Source: GCA-2729515 sp036336695 (GTDB lineage: Bacteria > Myxococcota_A > UBA9160 > SMWR01). From it: a DNA stretch of 64,000 nucleotides. Positions 33,930-41,027 of the stretch are shown in pieces. The notes beneath the pieces are model-generated. The model did no database searches and had not been told where the DNA came from. It saw only the letters and a program-made list of their open reading frames with translations. A program made the translations under genes and the position numbers. The stretch's first letter is position 1; each line of letters begins with the position of its first letter. The DNA lies in the NCBI GenBank assembly GCA_036336695.1, contig JAYZFQ010000014.1:28371-92370 (forward strand), written 5' to 3'.

Positions 33930-35138
33930 ATGGCAGACTTCCCCGAGCCGGGGGTGAGCGCAGCCGAGCTGTTGCGGCTGATCCAACGGGATCGCCCCGC
34001 CGCGGAGCAGCGTGTGGCATCCCTCGCACCGGAGGAACAGGTCGCGCTCATTTGCGCAACGCCGGTCCGCCGCAGGCGAGAGCTTCTCGACCTGGTGCCG
34101 GCACCGGAGCGCGTCATCGCACTGCTTCCCGAAGCCGAACTCTGCTTTACCGTGAAGGCCGTCGGCCTCGAGAGCGCGACCTGGATCCTCGAGTACGCCA
34201 CCCCCGAACAGGTCGCCACTGCCATCGACCTCGACGCCTGGACGGAGCACGCACTCGTGGCGCCCAAGCTGGACGCCTGGCTGGACGCGCTGGCCGAAGG
34301 CGACGACGAGTCTCTCTTGAGATCGCTCGGAAAGGTCGACAGCGAGCTGCTGGTTCTCTGGCTTCGTGGCCGCATCGCCGTCTTCCAGAAGCCGAACGAC
34401 GACGAGGGGTGGTCTCCGCCCGACGGCAGCCGCACCCTGGAGGGCCAGTTCCACTTCGTGCCGCTGGGCGAGGACGACGACGCCGCGACGATCCTGCGCT
34501 TTCTCCAGGTGCTCTTCCACACGGACTACTGGACCTACTTCCGCCTCATGCAGGGCGTCATCCACGAACTCCCGACGGAAGCGGAAGAGTGGGCCCTGCG
34601 CTGGCGCAACGCGCGACTCCAGGATCTGGGCTTCCCGACGTGGGAGCACGCGATGCGGCTCTACCGGCACCTCCGCCCCGAAGAACGGGCCGCGCTGCCC
34701 CAGGAGGGCGACCCGCTCGATATCGCCGCCTGGACTCTGCCGGTCTGGATTCCCGGGCTTCCCGATACCAGCGCGGAAGACCGCGCGGTGTTCCGCGCGA
34801 TGGCGCGTCTCGGAGAAGACGAACGCCGCAGCGCCTTCTTCTCTTTCGTAGCGGTCGCCAATGAAGTCGCCGTGGCGGACCACATGGAACTGTCGGATTC
34901 CGAGACCACGCCGCGCGCCATCGAAAAGGCGGCACGATGGATCGATCGCGGACTCGTCTACGTCGCCGAAGAAAACCGCCTTTCACACGAGGAGGTGTTG
35001 CGCCGCGTTTCGTTGCAGCACCTCTTTCGTGTCGGCGCGAACCTGGACCCCGCGGCGGCGCGCCCGCCCCGAACTTCTCCGGACGACGGAACCCAGAACG
35101 ACGAAGGGCCCGCCGGGGAAGCCGGCGGGCCCTCGTAG
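33930..35138 (+). CDS. DUF6178 family protein
   Basis: 402 residues, soluble, acidic and rich in helices, matching DUF6178-type proteins that occur mostly in deltaproteobacterial and related genomes. No catalytic motif is recognisable. N-terminal region ALICATPVRRRRELLDLVP is repeat-like, and the middle holds FHTDYWTYFRLMQGVIHELP and LGFPTWEHAMRLYRHL. The C-terminal 40 residues are low complexity and its last codons form one arm of a 12-bp perfect hairpin. ATG with a TACCAT hexamer seven bases upstream, compatible with a leaderless message. Function unknown. Confidence 0.82.
   Translation: MADFPEPGVSAAELLRLIQRDRPAAEQRVASLAPEEQVALICATPVRRRRELLDLVPAPERVIALLPEAELCFTVKAVGLESATWILEYATPEQVATAIDLDAWTEHALVAPKLDAWLDALAEGDDESLLRSLGKVDSELLVLWLRGRIAVFQKPNDDEGWSPPDGSRTLEGQFHFVPLGEDDDAATILRFLQVLFHTDYWTYFRLMQGVIHELPTEAEEWALRWRNARLQDLGFPTWEHAMRLYRHLRPEERAALPQEGDPLDIAAWTLPVWIPGLPDTSAEDRAVFRAMARLGEDERRSAFFSFVAVANEVAVADHMELSDSETTPRAIEKAARWIDRGLVYVAEENRLSHEEVLRRVSLQHLFRVGANLDPAAARPPRTSPDDGTQNDEGPAGEAGGPS
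35105..35133. terminator. Bidirectional terminator-like hairpin at the end of the DUF6178 gene
   Basis: Perfect 12-bp inverted repeat AGGGCCCGCCGG (35105-35116) and CCGGCGGGCCCT (35122-35133) around a five-base loop (GGAAG). It lies inside the last codons of the plus-strand gene, just before its stop, and 22 bp past the end of the convergent histone-fold gene, so it could stop transcripts from both sides. No U-tract follows, as is common in high-GC genomes. Confidence 0.6.
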
Positions 35139-35154
35139 TTGCAACCGGACCTCT

Positions 35155-35358
35155 CTAGAGGTCGACAGCCTTGAGCGTCTTGCGCTTGTTGCCGACGGCT
35201 CGCGCCTCGGCTTCCTTGATCAGCTCACGCACCGCCTTGTCGAGGGCGCCGTAGAACTCTCCACCGACGTTGCACTTCTTGACCGCCGCCTTCGTGCGGG
35301 CCTTCGAAATGATCAGGTCACCGCCGCCCTTTGCGGCCTTCTTGCGTCGCGCTGCCAT
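35155..35358 (-). CDS. Small histone-fold protein (DUF1931-like)
   Basis: 67 residues, strongly basic N-terminus (MAARRKKAAKGGGD) followed by a single putative histone fold: a first helix (LIISKARTKAAVKK), a long central helix (GEFYGALDKAVRELIKEAEARA) and the conserved ending NKRKTLKAVDL, comparable to the RKT...D motif of archaeal and bacterial histones. Probably a DNA-binding, chromosome-organising protein acting as a dimer. The second ATG was chosen since GGGAGGA lies five bases before it; an ATG 12 bp upstream (71 residues) is less likely. A good promoter lies about 110 bp upstream. Convergent with the DUF6178 gene. Confidence 0.75.
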   Translation of the reverse strand: MAARRKKAAKGGGDLIISKARTKAAVKKCNVGGEFYGALDKAVRELIKEAEARAVGNKRKTLKAVDL

Positions 35359-35467
35359 GTTTCCTCCCATCTACACCGCGTCATCGAACTCGCTCGTCAC
35401 CGGAACGCACCGGCTAGAACCCAACTCGCTCGAATCGGACGCCACCGTCCGTCATCGCGAGGGCCGG

Positions 35468-35496
35468 ATCATAGGCACTTTGAAGAGAGGATCCAA
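35468..35496 (-). promoter_or_regulatory. Promoter for the histone-fold gene
   Basis: Reading the minus strand: -35 TTGGAT (35496-35491), a 17-bp spacer, and -10 TATGAT (35473-35468, five of six matches to TATAAT). It would start transcription near 35461, giving a leader of about 100 nt, unlike the very short leaders inferred elsewhere. The -10 lies beside inverted arms GGGCCGGAT (35461-35469) and ATCCGGCCC (35512-35520) that flank the promoter and might bind a regulator. Confidence 0.5.
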
Positions 35497-35546
35497 CGAA
35501 AAACTGCGCGAATCCGGCCCGAGGGGCCGTTTCCGAGGGGCCGGGG

Positions 35547-36299
35547 TCAGAGGCCCCCGGCCGAACGAAGCAGGCTGGGCAGCACCTCCTCGACGGGTCC
35601 GTCGAAGCGGAAGTCGGCCGCGCCGTCGAAAGGCGTCTCCGAGGCGGTGAGAATCGCAGTCCGGGCTCCGTGGGCCCTGGCGACGTCGAACATCCCGTTG
35701 ATCGGCCCGACCACGAGGGAAGTGCCCGCAGCGACGAAAAGATCGCAAGCGGCGGCGGCAACCATCGCCCGCTCGAGATCCTCGGCGACCAGTCCCTGGC
35801 CGAAGGAGATGGTCGCCGGCTTCCAAGGACCGCCGCAGGCGCACCGGGGCACCGCGACACCCGACTCCCAGAGTTCCTGAGCGACACCACGTGGTTCGCG
35901 CGCTCCGCAGTCCAGGCAGACCACCGCGGCATCGGTACCGTGGATGTTGACGAGCCGGTCGACGGGAAAGCCGCTGCGCTCGTGGAGGCCGTCCACGTTC
36001 TGACTGACGAGCAGATCGAGTCGACCTGTCGCCGCAAACCCGACGAGTGCGTGGTGTGCCGGATTCGGCTCGGCACTTCGGATCAAGGGCCAGGTTTCGC
36101 CCTTGTAGCGCCAGTACTCCTCGCGGGCGGTTTCCCGCGCCAGGAAGTCCTGGATCGGAACGGGCTGGTAGGTTTCCCAGCGGCCGCCGGGAGAGCGGAA
36201 GTCGGGAATGCCCGAGGCCGTCGAGAGCCCGGCCCCGGTCAACGCCACCACCGAGCGGGCCTGCGACCAGGATCGGGCGAGCTGCTCCAGGTCCGACAC
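35547..36299 (-). CDS. NAD-dependent protein deacylase (sirtuin)
   Basis: 250 residues, Sir2 family. Motifs in order: GAGLSTASGIPDFRSPGG (NAD loop), QNVDGLHERSG, NIHGT (catalytic His), zinc cysteines CLDCG and RCACGG, and AGTSLVVGPI. Removes acyl groups from lysines using NAD+. GTG start (VSDLEQLARSW) preferred because TACCCT stands seven bases upstream on the minus strand; an ATG 33 bp upstream is in frame but would run into the divergent gene's promoter. Divergent from threonine aldolase, with only 22 bp between the chosen starts. Confidence 0.93.
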   Translation of the reverse strand: MSDLEQLARSWSQARSVVALTGAGLSTASGIPDFRSPGGRWETYQPVPIQDFLARETAREEYWRYKGETWPLIRSAEPNPAHHALVGFAATGRLDLLVSQNVDGLHERSGFPVDRLVNIHGTDAAVVCLDCGAREPRGVAQELWESGVAVPRCACGGPWKPATISFGQGLVAEDLERAMVAAAACDLFVAAGTSLVVGPINGMFDVARAHGARTAILTASETPFDGAADFRFDGPVEEVLPSLLRSAGGL

Positions 36300-36306
36300 G
36301 GCGCCA

Positions 36307-36315
36307 GGGTACAAT
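36307..36315. promoter_or_regulatory. Overlapping divergent -10 elements
   Basis: Plus strand TACAAT (36310-36315) ends six bases before the aldolase GTG; minus strand TACCCT (36312-36307) ends seven bases before the sirtuin GTG. They share three bases around a GTAC core, so both transcripts would be leaderless and compete for the same DNA. No convincing -35 hexamers are visible. Confidence 0.4.
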
Positions 36316-36321
36316 GCCCCC

Positions 36322-37359
36322 GTGGCACCCATCGACCTGCGCAGCGACACCGTGACGCGCCCCACTGCGGCGATGCGCCAGGCGATGGCAGAAGCCGACG
36401 TCGGCGACGACGTGTACGGCGAAGACCCGACGGTCAACCGCCTCCAGGAAACCGCCGCCCGCCTCCTGGGCAAGGAGGCGGGCCTGTTCGTCCCTTCGGG
36501 AACCATGGGCAACCAGGCCTCGATCCATCCCTTCGTTCAACCGGGCGACGAGGTCCTCGCCGGGCAGGGCGCCCACCTCCTCCGCTACGAGTCCGGCGCT
36601 GCCGCGGCCCTGTCCAGCGTCCAGGTGGTCTCGATCGGCGCGGACGGAACCTTTGACGGCCAGGACGTGCGCGCCGCAATCCATCCCGACGAGGCCCACT
36701 ACGCCCCGACACGGGTCGTCGCCGTCGAGAACACCCACAACGCCGCCGGCGGGCTGGTGTTTCCCTTCGACCAGCTTCGGGACGTCGTCGCGGCCGCCCA
36801 GGAACGGGGCTTGCACCTCCACATGGACGGGGCGCGACTCTGGAACGCCGTGGTCGCAACCGGGACCCCCGCCGAACACTGGGCCGCCCCGTTCGATACC
36901 ACCACGTTCTGCCTCTCCAAGGGCCTGGGCGCCCCGGTCGGCTCGGTGATCTGCGGCACTGCGGCGACCATCCGGCGCGTCCACCGCGCGCGAAAAATGC
37001 TAGGCGGCGGCATGCGCCAGGCCGGCATCCTCGCCGCAGCGGGGCTCCACGCCCTCGAGCACCATGTCGAGCGCCTCGCCGAGGACCACGCGAACGCGCG
37101 TCGCCTCGCCGCAGGGCTGAGCAAGCTGGGCTACCGCGTCGAGCGTGCGCCGGAAACCAACATCGTGCTGTTCGAAGTCGCCGACCCGGAGTCCTTCCTC
37201 GCGGCCACCCGGACACGGGATGTCTGGATCAACCCGATGGGGCGCAATCGCTTCCGGGCCGTGACCCATCTGGACGTTTCGGCGGAGGAAATCGACGACG
37301 CGTTGGAACGAATCGGCGAGGGCGTACCGGAGAGCCGGCGCGCCGCTACTCGTCGGTAA
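36322..37359 (+). CDS. ltaE: Low-specificity L-threonine aldolase
   Basis: 345 residues, PLP-dependent aldolase splitting threonine or allo-threonine to glycine and acetaldehyde. Signature segments: IDLRSDTVTRPTAAM near the N-terminus, GDDVYGEDPTVNRLQE, HMDGARLWNAV and the PLP lysine in CLSKGLGAPVGS, followed by ARKMLGGGMRQAG. The GTG start follows TACAAT by six bases with no ribosome site. The 3' end overlaps ilvD by 14 bp, convergent. The upstream open frame continues into the sirtuin promoter and is not coding. Confidence 0.94.
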   Translation: MAPIDLRSDTVTRPTAAMRQAMAEADVGDDVYGEDPTVNRLQETAARLLGKEAGLFVPSGTMGNQASIHPFVQPGDEVLAGQGAHLLRYESGAAAALSSVQVVSIGADGTFDGQDVRAAIHPDEAHYAPTRVVAVENTHNAAGGLVFPFDQLRDVVAAAQERGLHLHMDGARLWNAVVATGTPAEHWAAPFDTTTFCLSKGLGAPVGSVICGTAATIRRVHRARKMLGGGMRQAGILAAAGLHALEHHVERLAEDHANARRLAAGLSKLGYRVERAPETNIVLFEVADPESFLAATRTRDVWINPMGRNRFRAVTHLDVSAEEIDDALERIGEGVPESRRAATRR

Positions 37360-39028
37360 CGCAGCCCTCGGAAGCCGATTTCACCGTCCGGATGTACCGA
37401 TAGAGCGTGCCGCGTGTCGCCTTGAGCGGCGGCGGCCGGTGCGCCGCCCGGCGACGCGCCATCTCGGCCTCGTCCACCTGGAGTTCGAGCAGGCGGTTCT
37501 TCGCATCGATCAGGATCCGGTCTCCATCCTCCACCAGCGCGATGGCTCCGCCTTCCTGCGCCTCGGGCGTGACGTGCCCCACGATGAATCCGTGCGAACC
37601 GCCGGAAAAACGGCCGTCGGTGATGAGAGCAACGTGTTCGGCGAGGCCCGCACCCGCGATGGCCGACGTCGGCGTCAACATCTCGGGCATGCCGGGTCCT
37701 CCCTTGGGACCTTCGTAGCGAATGACGACGACGTGGCCCCGCTCGATCCGGCCCTGCTCGAGGGCGTGCAGCATTTCCTCTTCGCTGTCGAAGACGGCGG
37801 CCGGACCGGTGAACTCGAGCCCTTCCTTGCCGGTGATCTTCGCGACAGATCCCTCGGGCGCCAGAGAGCCGCGGAGGATCTGGATGTGTCCCGTGTCCTT
37901 GATCGGGTCTTCCCAGGGGCGAATCACGCGCTGGTCCGACGCGAGCGGCGGGTGTTCGGCAGCGTTCTCCGCGAGCGTACGGCCGGTGACGGTGAGGCAG
38001 TCGCCGTCGAGCACACCGCGCTCGAGCAACATGCGTTGCAGGCCGGGGATGCCCCCGGCCTCGAAGAGATCCTCCATCACGTACTGCCCGCTCGGCTTGA
38101 GATCCGCGAGGAACGGCACCCGGTCGCTCACGGCCTGGAAAGCGTCGAGCGTGAGTTCGAGGCCGACGGACCGGGCCATGGCGATCAGGTGGAGCACGGC
38201 GTTCGTCGACCCCCCCAGGACCGTGACGACCACCATCGCGTTCTCGAAAGCGGCGCGCGTCATGATCTGGCTCGGCCGGATGTCGTTTTCGAGGAGGTGG
38301 CGAATCGCGGCGCCGACGCGCCGACACTCTTCGAGCTTCGCGGGGTGCTCGGCCGGTGTCGAACTGCTCCCAGGCAACGACATGCCGAGGGTCTCGATCG
38401 CGGAAGCCATCGTGTTGGCCGTGTACATGCCACCGCAGGCACCCGCGCCAGGGCAAGCGTTCCGGACGATGTCGCTGCGACCCGCTTCGTCGAGGGTTCC
38501 CGCGATGAACTCCCCGTAGGACTGGAAGGCCGACACGACGTCCAGCTTGTCGCCGCTCCGGCTCGTCCCGGGTCGAATCGTTCCGCCGTAGACCATGAGC
38601 GCCGGGCGGTCGAGCCGACCCATCGCCATCACGGTCCCCGGCATGTTCTTGTCACAACCGGGCAACGCAACCAACGCGTCGTACCATTGCCCGCCCATCA
38701 CGGTTTCGATCGAGTCGGCAATGAGGTCCCGAGACTGGAGCGAGAAGCTCATGCCCTCGGTGCCCATCGAGATGCCGTCGGACACGCCGATGGTGTTGAA
38801 ACGAAAACCGACAAGCCCGGTGTCGACCACGCCGCGCTTCACCTCGGCCGCCAGGTCGAGCAGGTGCATGTTGCAGGGGTTGCCCTCGAACCAACAAGAG
38901 GCGATCCCCACCTGTGCCTTGTCCATGTCTTCTGCCGTGAGGCCCGTGGCGTGCAACATGGCCTGAGAAGCACCCTGGCTCTTCGGCTGGGTGATCTTGG
39001 CACTGGTCCGGTTGAGTTTGTCCGCCAT
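37346..39028 (-). CDS. ilvD: Dihydroxy-acid dehydratase
   Basis: 560 residues, the normal length of IlvD, which dehydrates 2,3-dihydroxy-isovalerate and its isoleucine counterpart in branched-chain amino acid synthesis. Iron-sulfur cysteines lie in GCDKNMPG, GACGGMYTANTM and, near the N-terminus, SCWFEGNPCN. MGRLDRPALMVYGGTI and GGRFSGGSHG are further family landmarks. ATG start. It is not clustered with other ilv or leu genes here; neighbours are a Gfo/Idh/MocA enzyme 60 bp upstream on the same strand and the convergent aldolase. Confidence 0.97.
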   Translation of the reverse strand: MADKLNRTSAKITQPKSQGASQAMLHATGLTAEDMDKAQVGIASCWFEGNPCNMHLLDLAAEVKRGVVDTGLVGFRFNTIGVSDGISMGTEGMSFSLQSRDLIADSIETVMGGQWYDALVALPGCDKNMPGTVMAMGRLDRPALMVYGGTIRPGTSRSGDKLDVVSAFQSYGEFIAGTLDEAGRSDIVRNACPGAGACGGMYTANTMASAIETLGMSLPGSSSTPAEHPAKLEECRRVGAAIRHLLENDIRPSQIMTRAAFENAMVVVTVLGGSTNAVLHLIAMARSVGLELTLDAFQAVSDRVPFLADLKPSGQYVMEDLFEAGGIPGLQRMLLERGVLDGDCLTVTGRTLAENAAEHPPLASDQRVIRPWEDPIKDTGHIQILRGSLAPEGSVAKITGKEGLEFTGPAAVFDSEEEMLHALEQGRIERGHVVVIRYEGPKGGPGMPEMLTPTSAIAGAGLAEHVALITDGRFSGGSHGFIVGHVTPEAQEGGAIALVEDGDRILIDAKNRLLELQVDEAEMARRRAAHRPPPLKATRGTLYRYIRTVKSASEGCVTDE

Positions 39029-39088
39029 GGCACCCGACGATAGCCCAGAGGCGTGTACGGATCCGAACGAGTCGGGCGTCGCGCCGGG

Positions 39089-40072
39089 TCAGCCCCGCGG
39101 CTCGAGCCCGGCCGCCCGGTAGACGGCATCGATCACGCGCATGTTGGCCACACCGTGGGCAGCGTCGGTCGGCATCGGAACGCCTTCGCGCACCCAGCGC
39201 ACGAAAGCGCGGAGCTGACCGGTGTAGGTCGCGTCGCCGGGAATCCGTTCGCGGCGCTCCCCCGACGGAGATTTCACGCGCATGCGGTGGAAGAACTGGG
39301 GCGCCACCGGGTTGAAGACCCGCAGTTCGCCGCGTTCGCACGCGACCCGCACCCGCAATTCAAGGAGACGACCGGACAGGAGCGCACAGCGCACCCGCCC
39401 GGAAACGCCGTCGGGGAAGCCCAGTTCCGCCTCGGCGAACCGATCCACTCCGGGTCGGATCTCCTTCACCCGTGCGCTGACGACTTCCGGCTCCGCACCG
39501 ACCAGGAAGCGCACGATGCTCACCGGGTAGCAGCCGACGTCCATGAGAGCACCGCCTGCCAGGCCAAGGTCGTAGCGGATGTCTCCCGGGAACGGAAGCG
39601 GGATGCACATGCCCGCTTCGACATGGCGCACCGCCCCCAGCTCCCCGCTGTCGAGGATCTCGCGCATCCGCGCGGCGAGGGGGTGGTACCGCCAGTGAAA
39701 CGCCTCGGCGACCACGAGACCCGTGCGGGTAGCCGCCTCCGCCATGCGCCCGGCTTCGAGCTGGTTCGAACCCAGGGGTTTTTCGCACAGGACGTGCTTG
39801 CCGGCGTCCAATGCGCGCAGCGTCCACTCGCAGTGGAGCGCGTTGGGCAGGGGGTTGTAGATCGCCTCGATCTCCGGATCTCCGAGGAGCGCCTCATAGT
39901 TGGGGTGGACCCGGGGAATGCCGTGACGAACCGCGAACTTTCTCGCACGCGCCGGGTCGCGCGCCGCAACCGCGAGCACCTCGGCGCCGGCGACGGCCCG
40001 TGCCGGACGGACGAGGGCCGCCGGCGTGATCCGGGCAGCACCCAGGGTTCCGATGCGGAGGGGCTCGTGCAC
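39089..40072 (-). CDS. Gfo/Idh/MocA family oxidoreductase
   Basis: 327 residues. Rossmann domain with LRIGTLGAARITPAAL at the start and the family signature VLCEKPLGSNQLEAGRM; the C-terminal substrate domain contains HWRYHPLAARMREIL and GALMDVGCYPVSIVRFLVG, as in trans-1,2-dihydrobenzene-diol or sugar dehydrogenase-like members. NADP(H)-dependent oxidation of a sugar or small alcohol is likely, substrate unknown. GTG start (VHEPLRIG). Divergent from an F420-type oxidoreductase with 112 bp between. Probably its own transcript or co-transcribed with ilvD 60 bp downstream. Confidence 0.88.
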   Translation of the reverse strand: MHEPLRIGTLGAARITPAALVRPARAVAGAEVLAVAARDPARARKFAVRHGIPRVHPNYEALLGDPEIEAIYNPLPNALHCEWTLRALDAGKHVLCEKPLGSNQLEAGRMAEAATRTGLVVAEAFHWRYHPLAARMREILDSGELGAVRHVEAGMCIPLPFPGDIRYDLGLAGGALMDVGCYPVSIVRFLVGAEPEVVSARVKEIRPGVDRFAEAELGFPDGVSGRVRCALLSGRLLELRVRVACERGELRVFNPVAPQFFHRMRVKSPSGERRERIPGDATYTGQLRAFVRWVREGVPMPTDAAHGVANMRVIDAVYRAAGLEPRG

Positions 40073-40184
40073 ACCCCTGCCTACCACGAAACGTCCCGCC
40101 TTGACATCCGCGCCCGCCCGGCGCGTCATGGGCCCAGGAGGAAACCGCCATGGCAGCCGCGCCCCCTGAAGACGGACCCCGCAC

Positions 40185-41003
40185 ATGAAACTCGGCGCCG
40201 TCGTGCGAACCATGGGACCCCAGGCGACCCGCGAAACCGTTCTCGCCTGCGCGCGGGCGGCGGAAGCAGCCGAACTGGACGAGATCTGGGTCCCCGACCA
40301 CATCGCCATCCCGCCCGACGACGCCGAGGGGTCCGAGGGGCGTTACCTGGACCCGCTCGCGACCCTGGCCTTCCTCGCCGCGGCAACGACGCGCATCCGG
40401 CTGGGGACCGGGGTGCTGGTACTGCCCTACCGGCCGGCCCTCCCCACGGCCAAGTGGGTGGCGACGATCCAGGAACTCTCGGGTGGTCGCCTCCAGCTGG
40501 GTGTGGGAGTCGGCTGGATGGACGCCGAGTTCCGTGCGGTGGGGGTCCCGCGGGCCGAACGGGGAAAACGCACCGACGCGACCCTCGACCTGCTGCGCCG
40601 TTGCTTCGCGGCCGACACGGTCGAGGAAAACGCGCAACCCTTCTTGTTCCGGCCGCGACCCGACCGACCGCCGATCTTCGTCGGCGGCGCGGCTCCCCAT
40701 GCCCTCGAACGCGCGGTGCGTTTCGGCGACGGCTGGATGCCCATGGGCGGCCGACCCGACCAGCTCGTGGAACCGGTGGCACGGCTCCGTTCGCTCGCCG
40801 AGGCGTCGGGCCGACCCGTGCCCGAAGTGATCGTGATGACCGGCCTGCCCCTGGACGATCCGCCCCGGGCGGCCGCACGTGCCGCCGAATATCGCGACGC
40901 CGGTGTCACACGACTCGCCTTCGGCAGTCGCTATCCCGACGCGGACACCTTCCGGCGCGAGGTCGACGCCCTCGCCGCGGCGCTCGAAGCGCTCAGGGAC
41001 TGA
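40185..41003 (+). CDS. F420-type luciferase-like (LLM) oxidoreductase
   Basis: 272 residues, luciferase-like monooxygenase fold. Typical elements: EIWVPDHIAIPPD, TTRIRLGTGVLVLPYR, GGRLQLGVGVGWMDAEF and IFVGGAAPHALERAVRFGDGW. Close in size and wording to the TIGR03619 group of probable F420-dependent enzymes, which points to an F420-producing host, though FMN use is possible. Substrate unknown. A second, similar LLM gene closes the fatty-acid operon at 55.7 kb. Stands alone between divergent and convergent genes. Confidence 0.87.
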   Translation: MKLGAVVRTMGPQATRETVLACARAAEAAELDEIWVPDHIAIPPDDAEGSEGRYLDPLATLAFLAAATTRIRLGTGVLVLPYRPALPTAKWVATIQELSGGRLQLGVGVGWMDAEFRAVGVPRAERGKRTDATLDLLRRCFAADTVEENAQPFLFRPRPDRPPIFVGGAAPHALERAVRFGDGWMPMGGRPDQLVEPVARLRSLAEASGRPVPEVIVMTGLPLDDPPRAAARAAEYRDAGVTRLAFGSRYPDADTFRREVDALAAALEALRD

Positions 41004-41027
41004 GCGGACGCGGGGGGCAGCCTCGGC

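Noticed and set aside
35461..35520. Intrinsic terminator of the sirtuin gene
   Set aside because: Arms are 42 bp apart without a T-tract and bracket a good promoter for the histone-fold gene, so a regulatory role is likelier.
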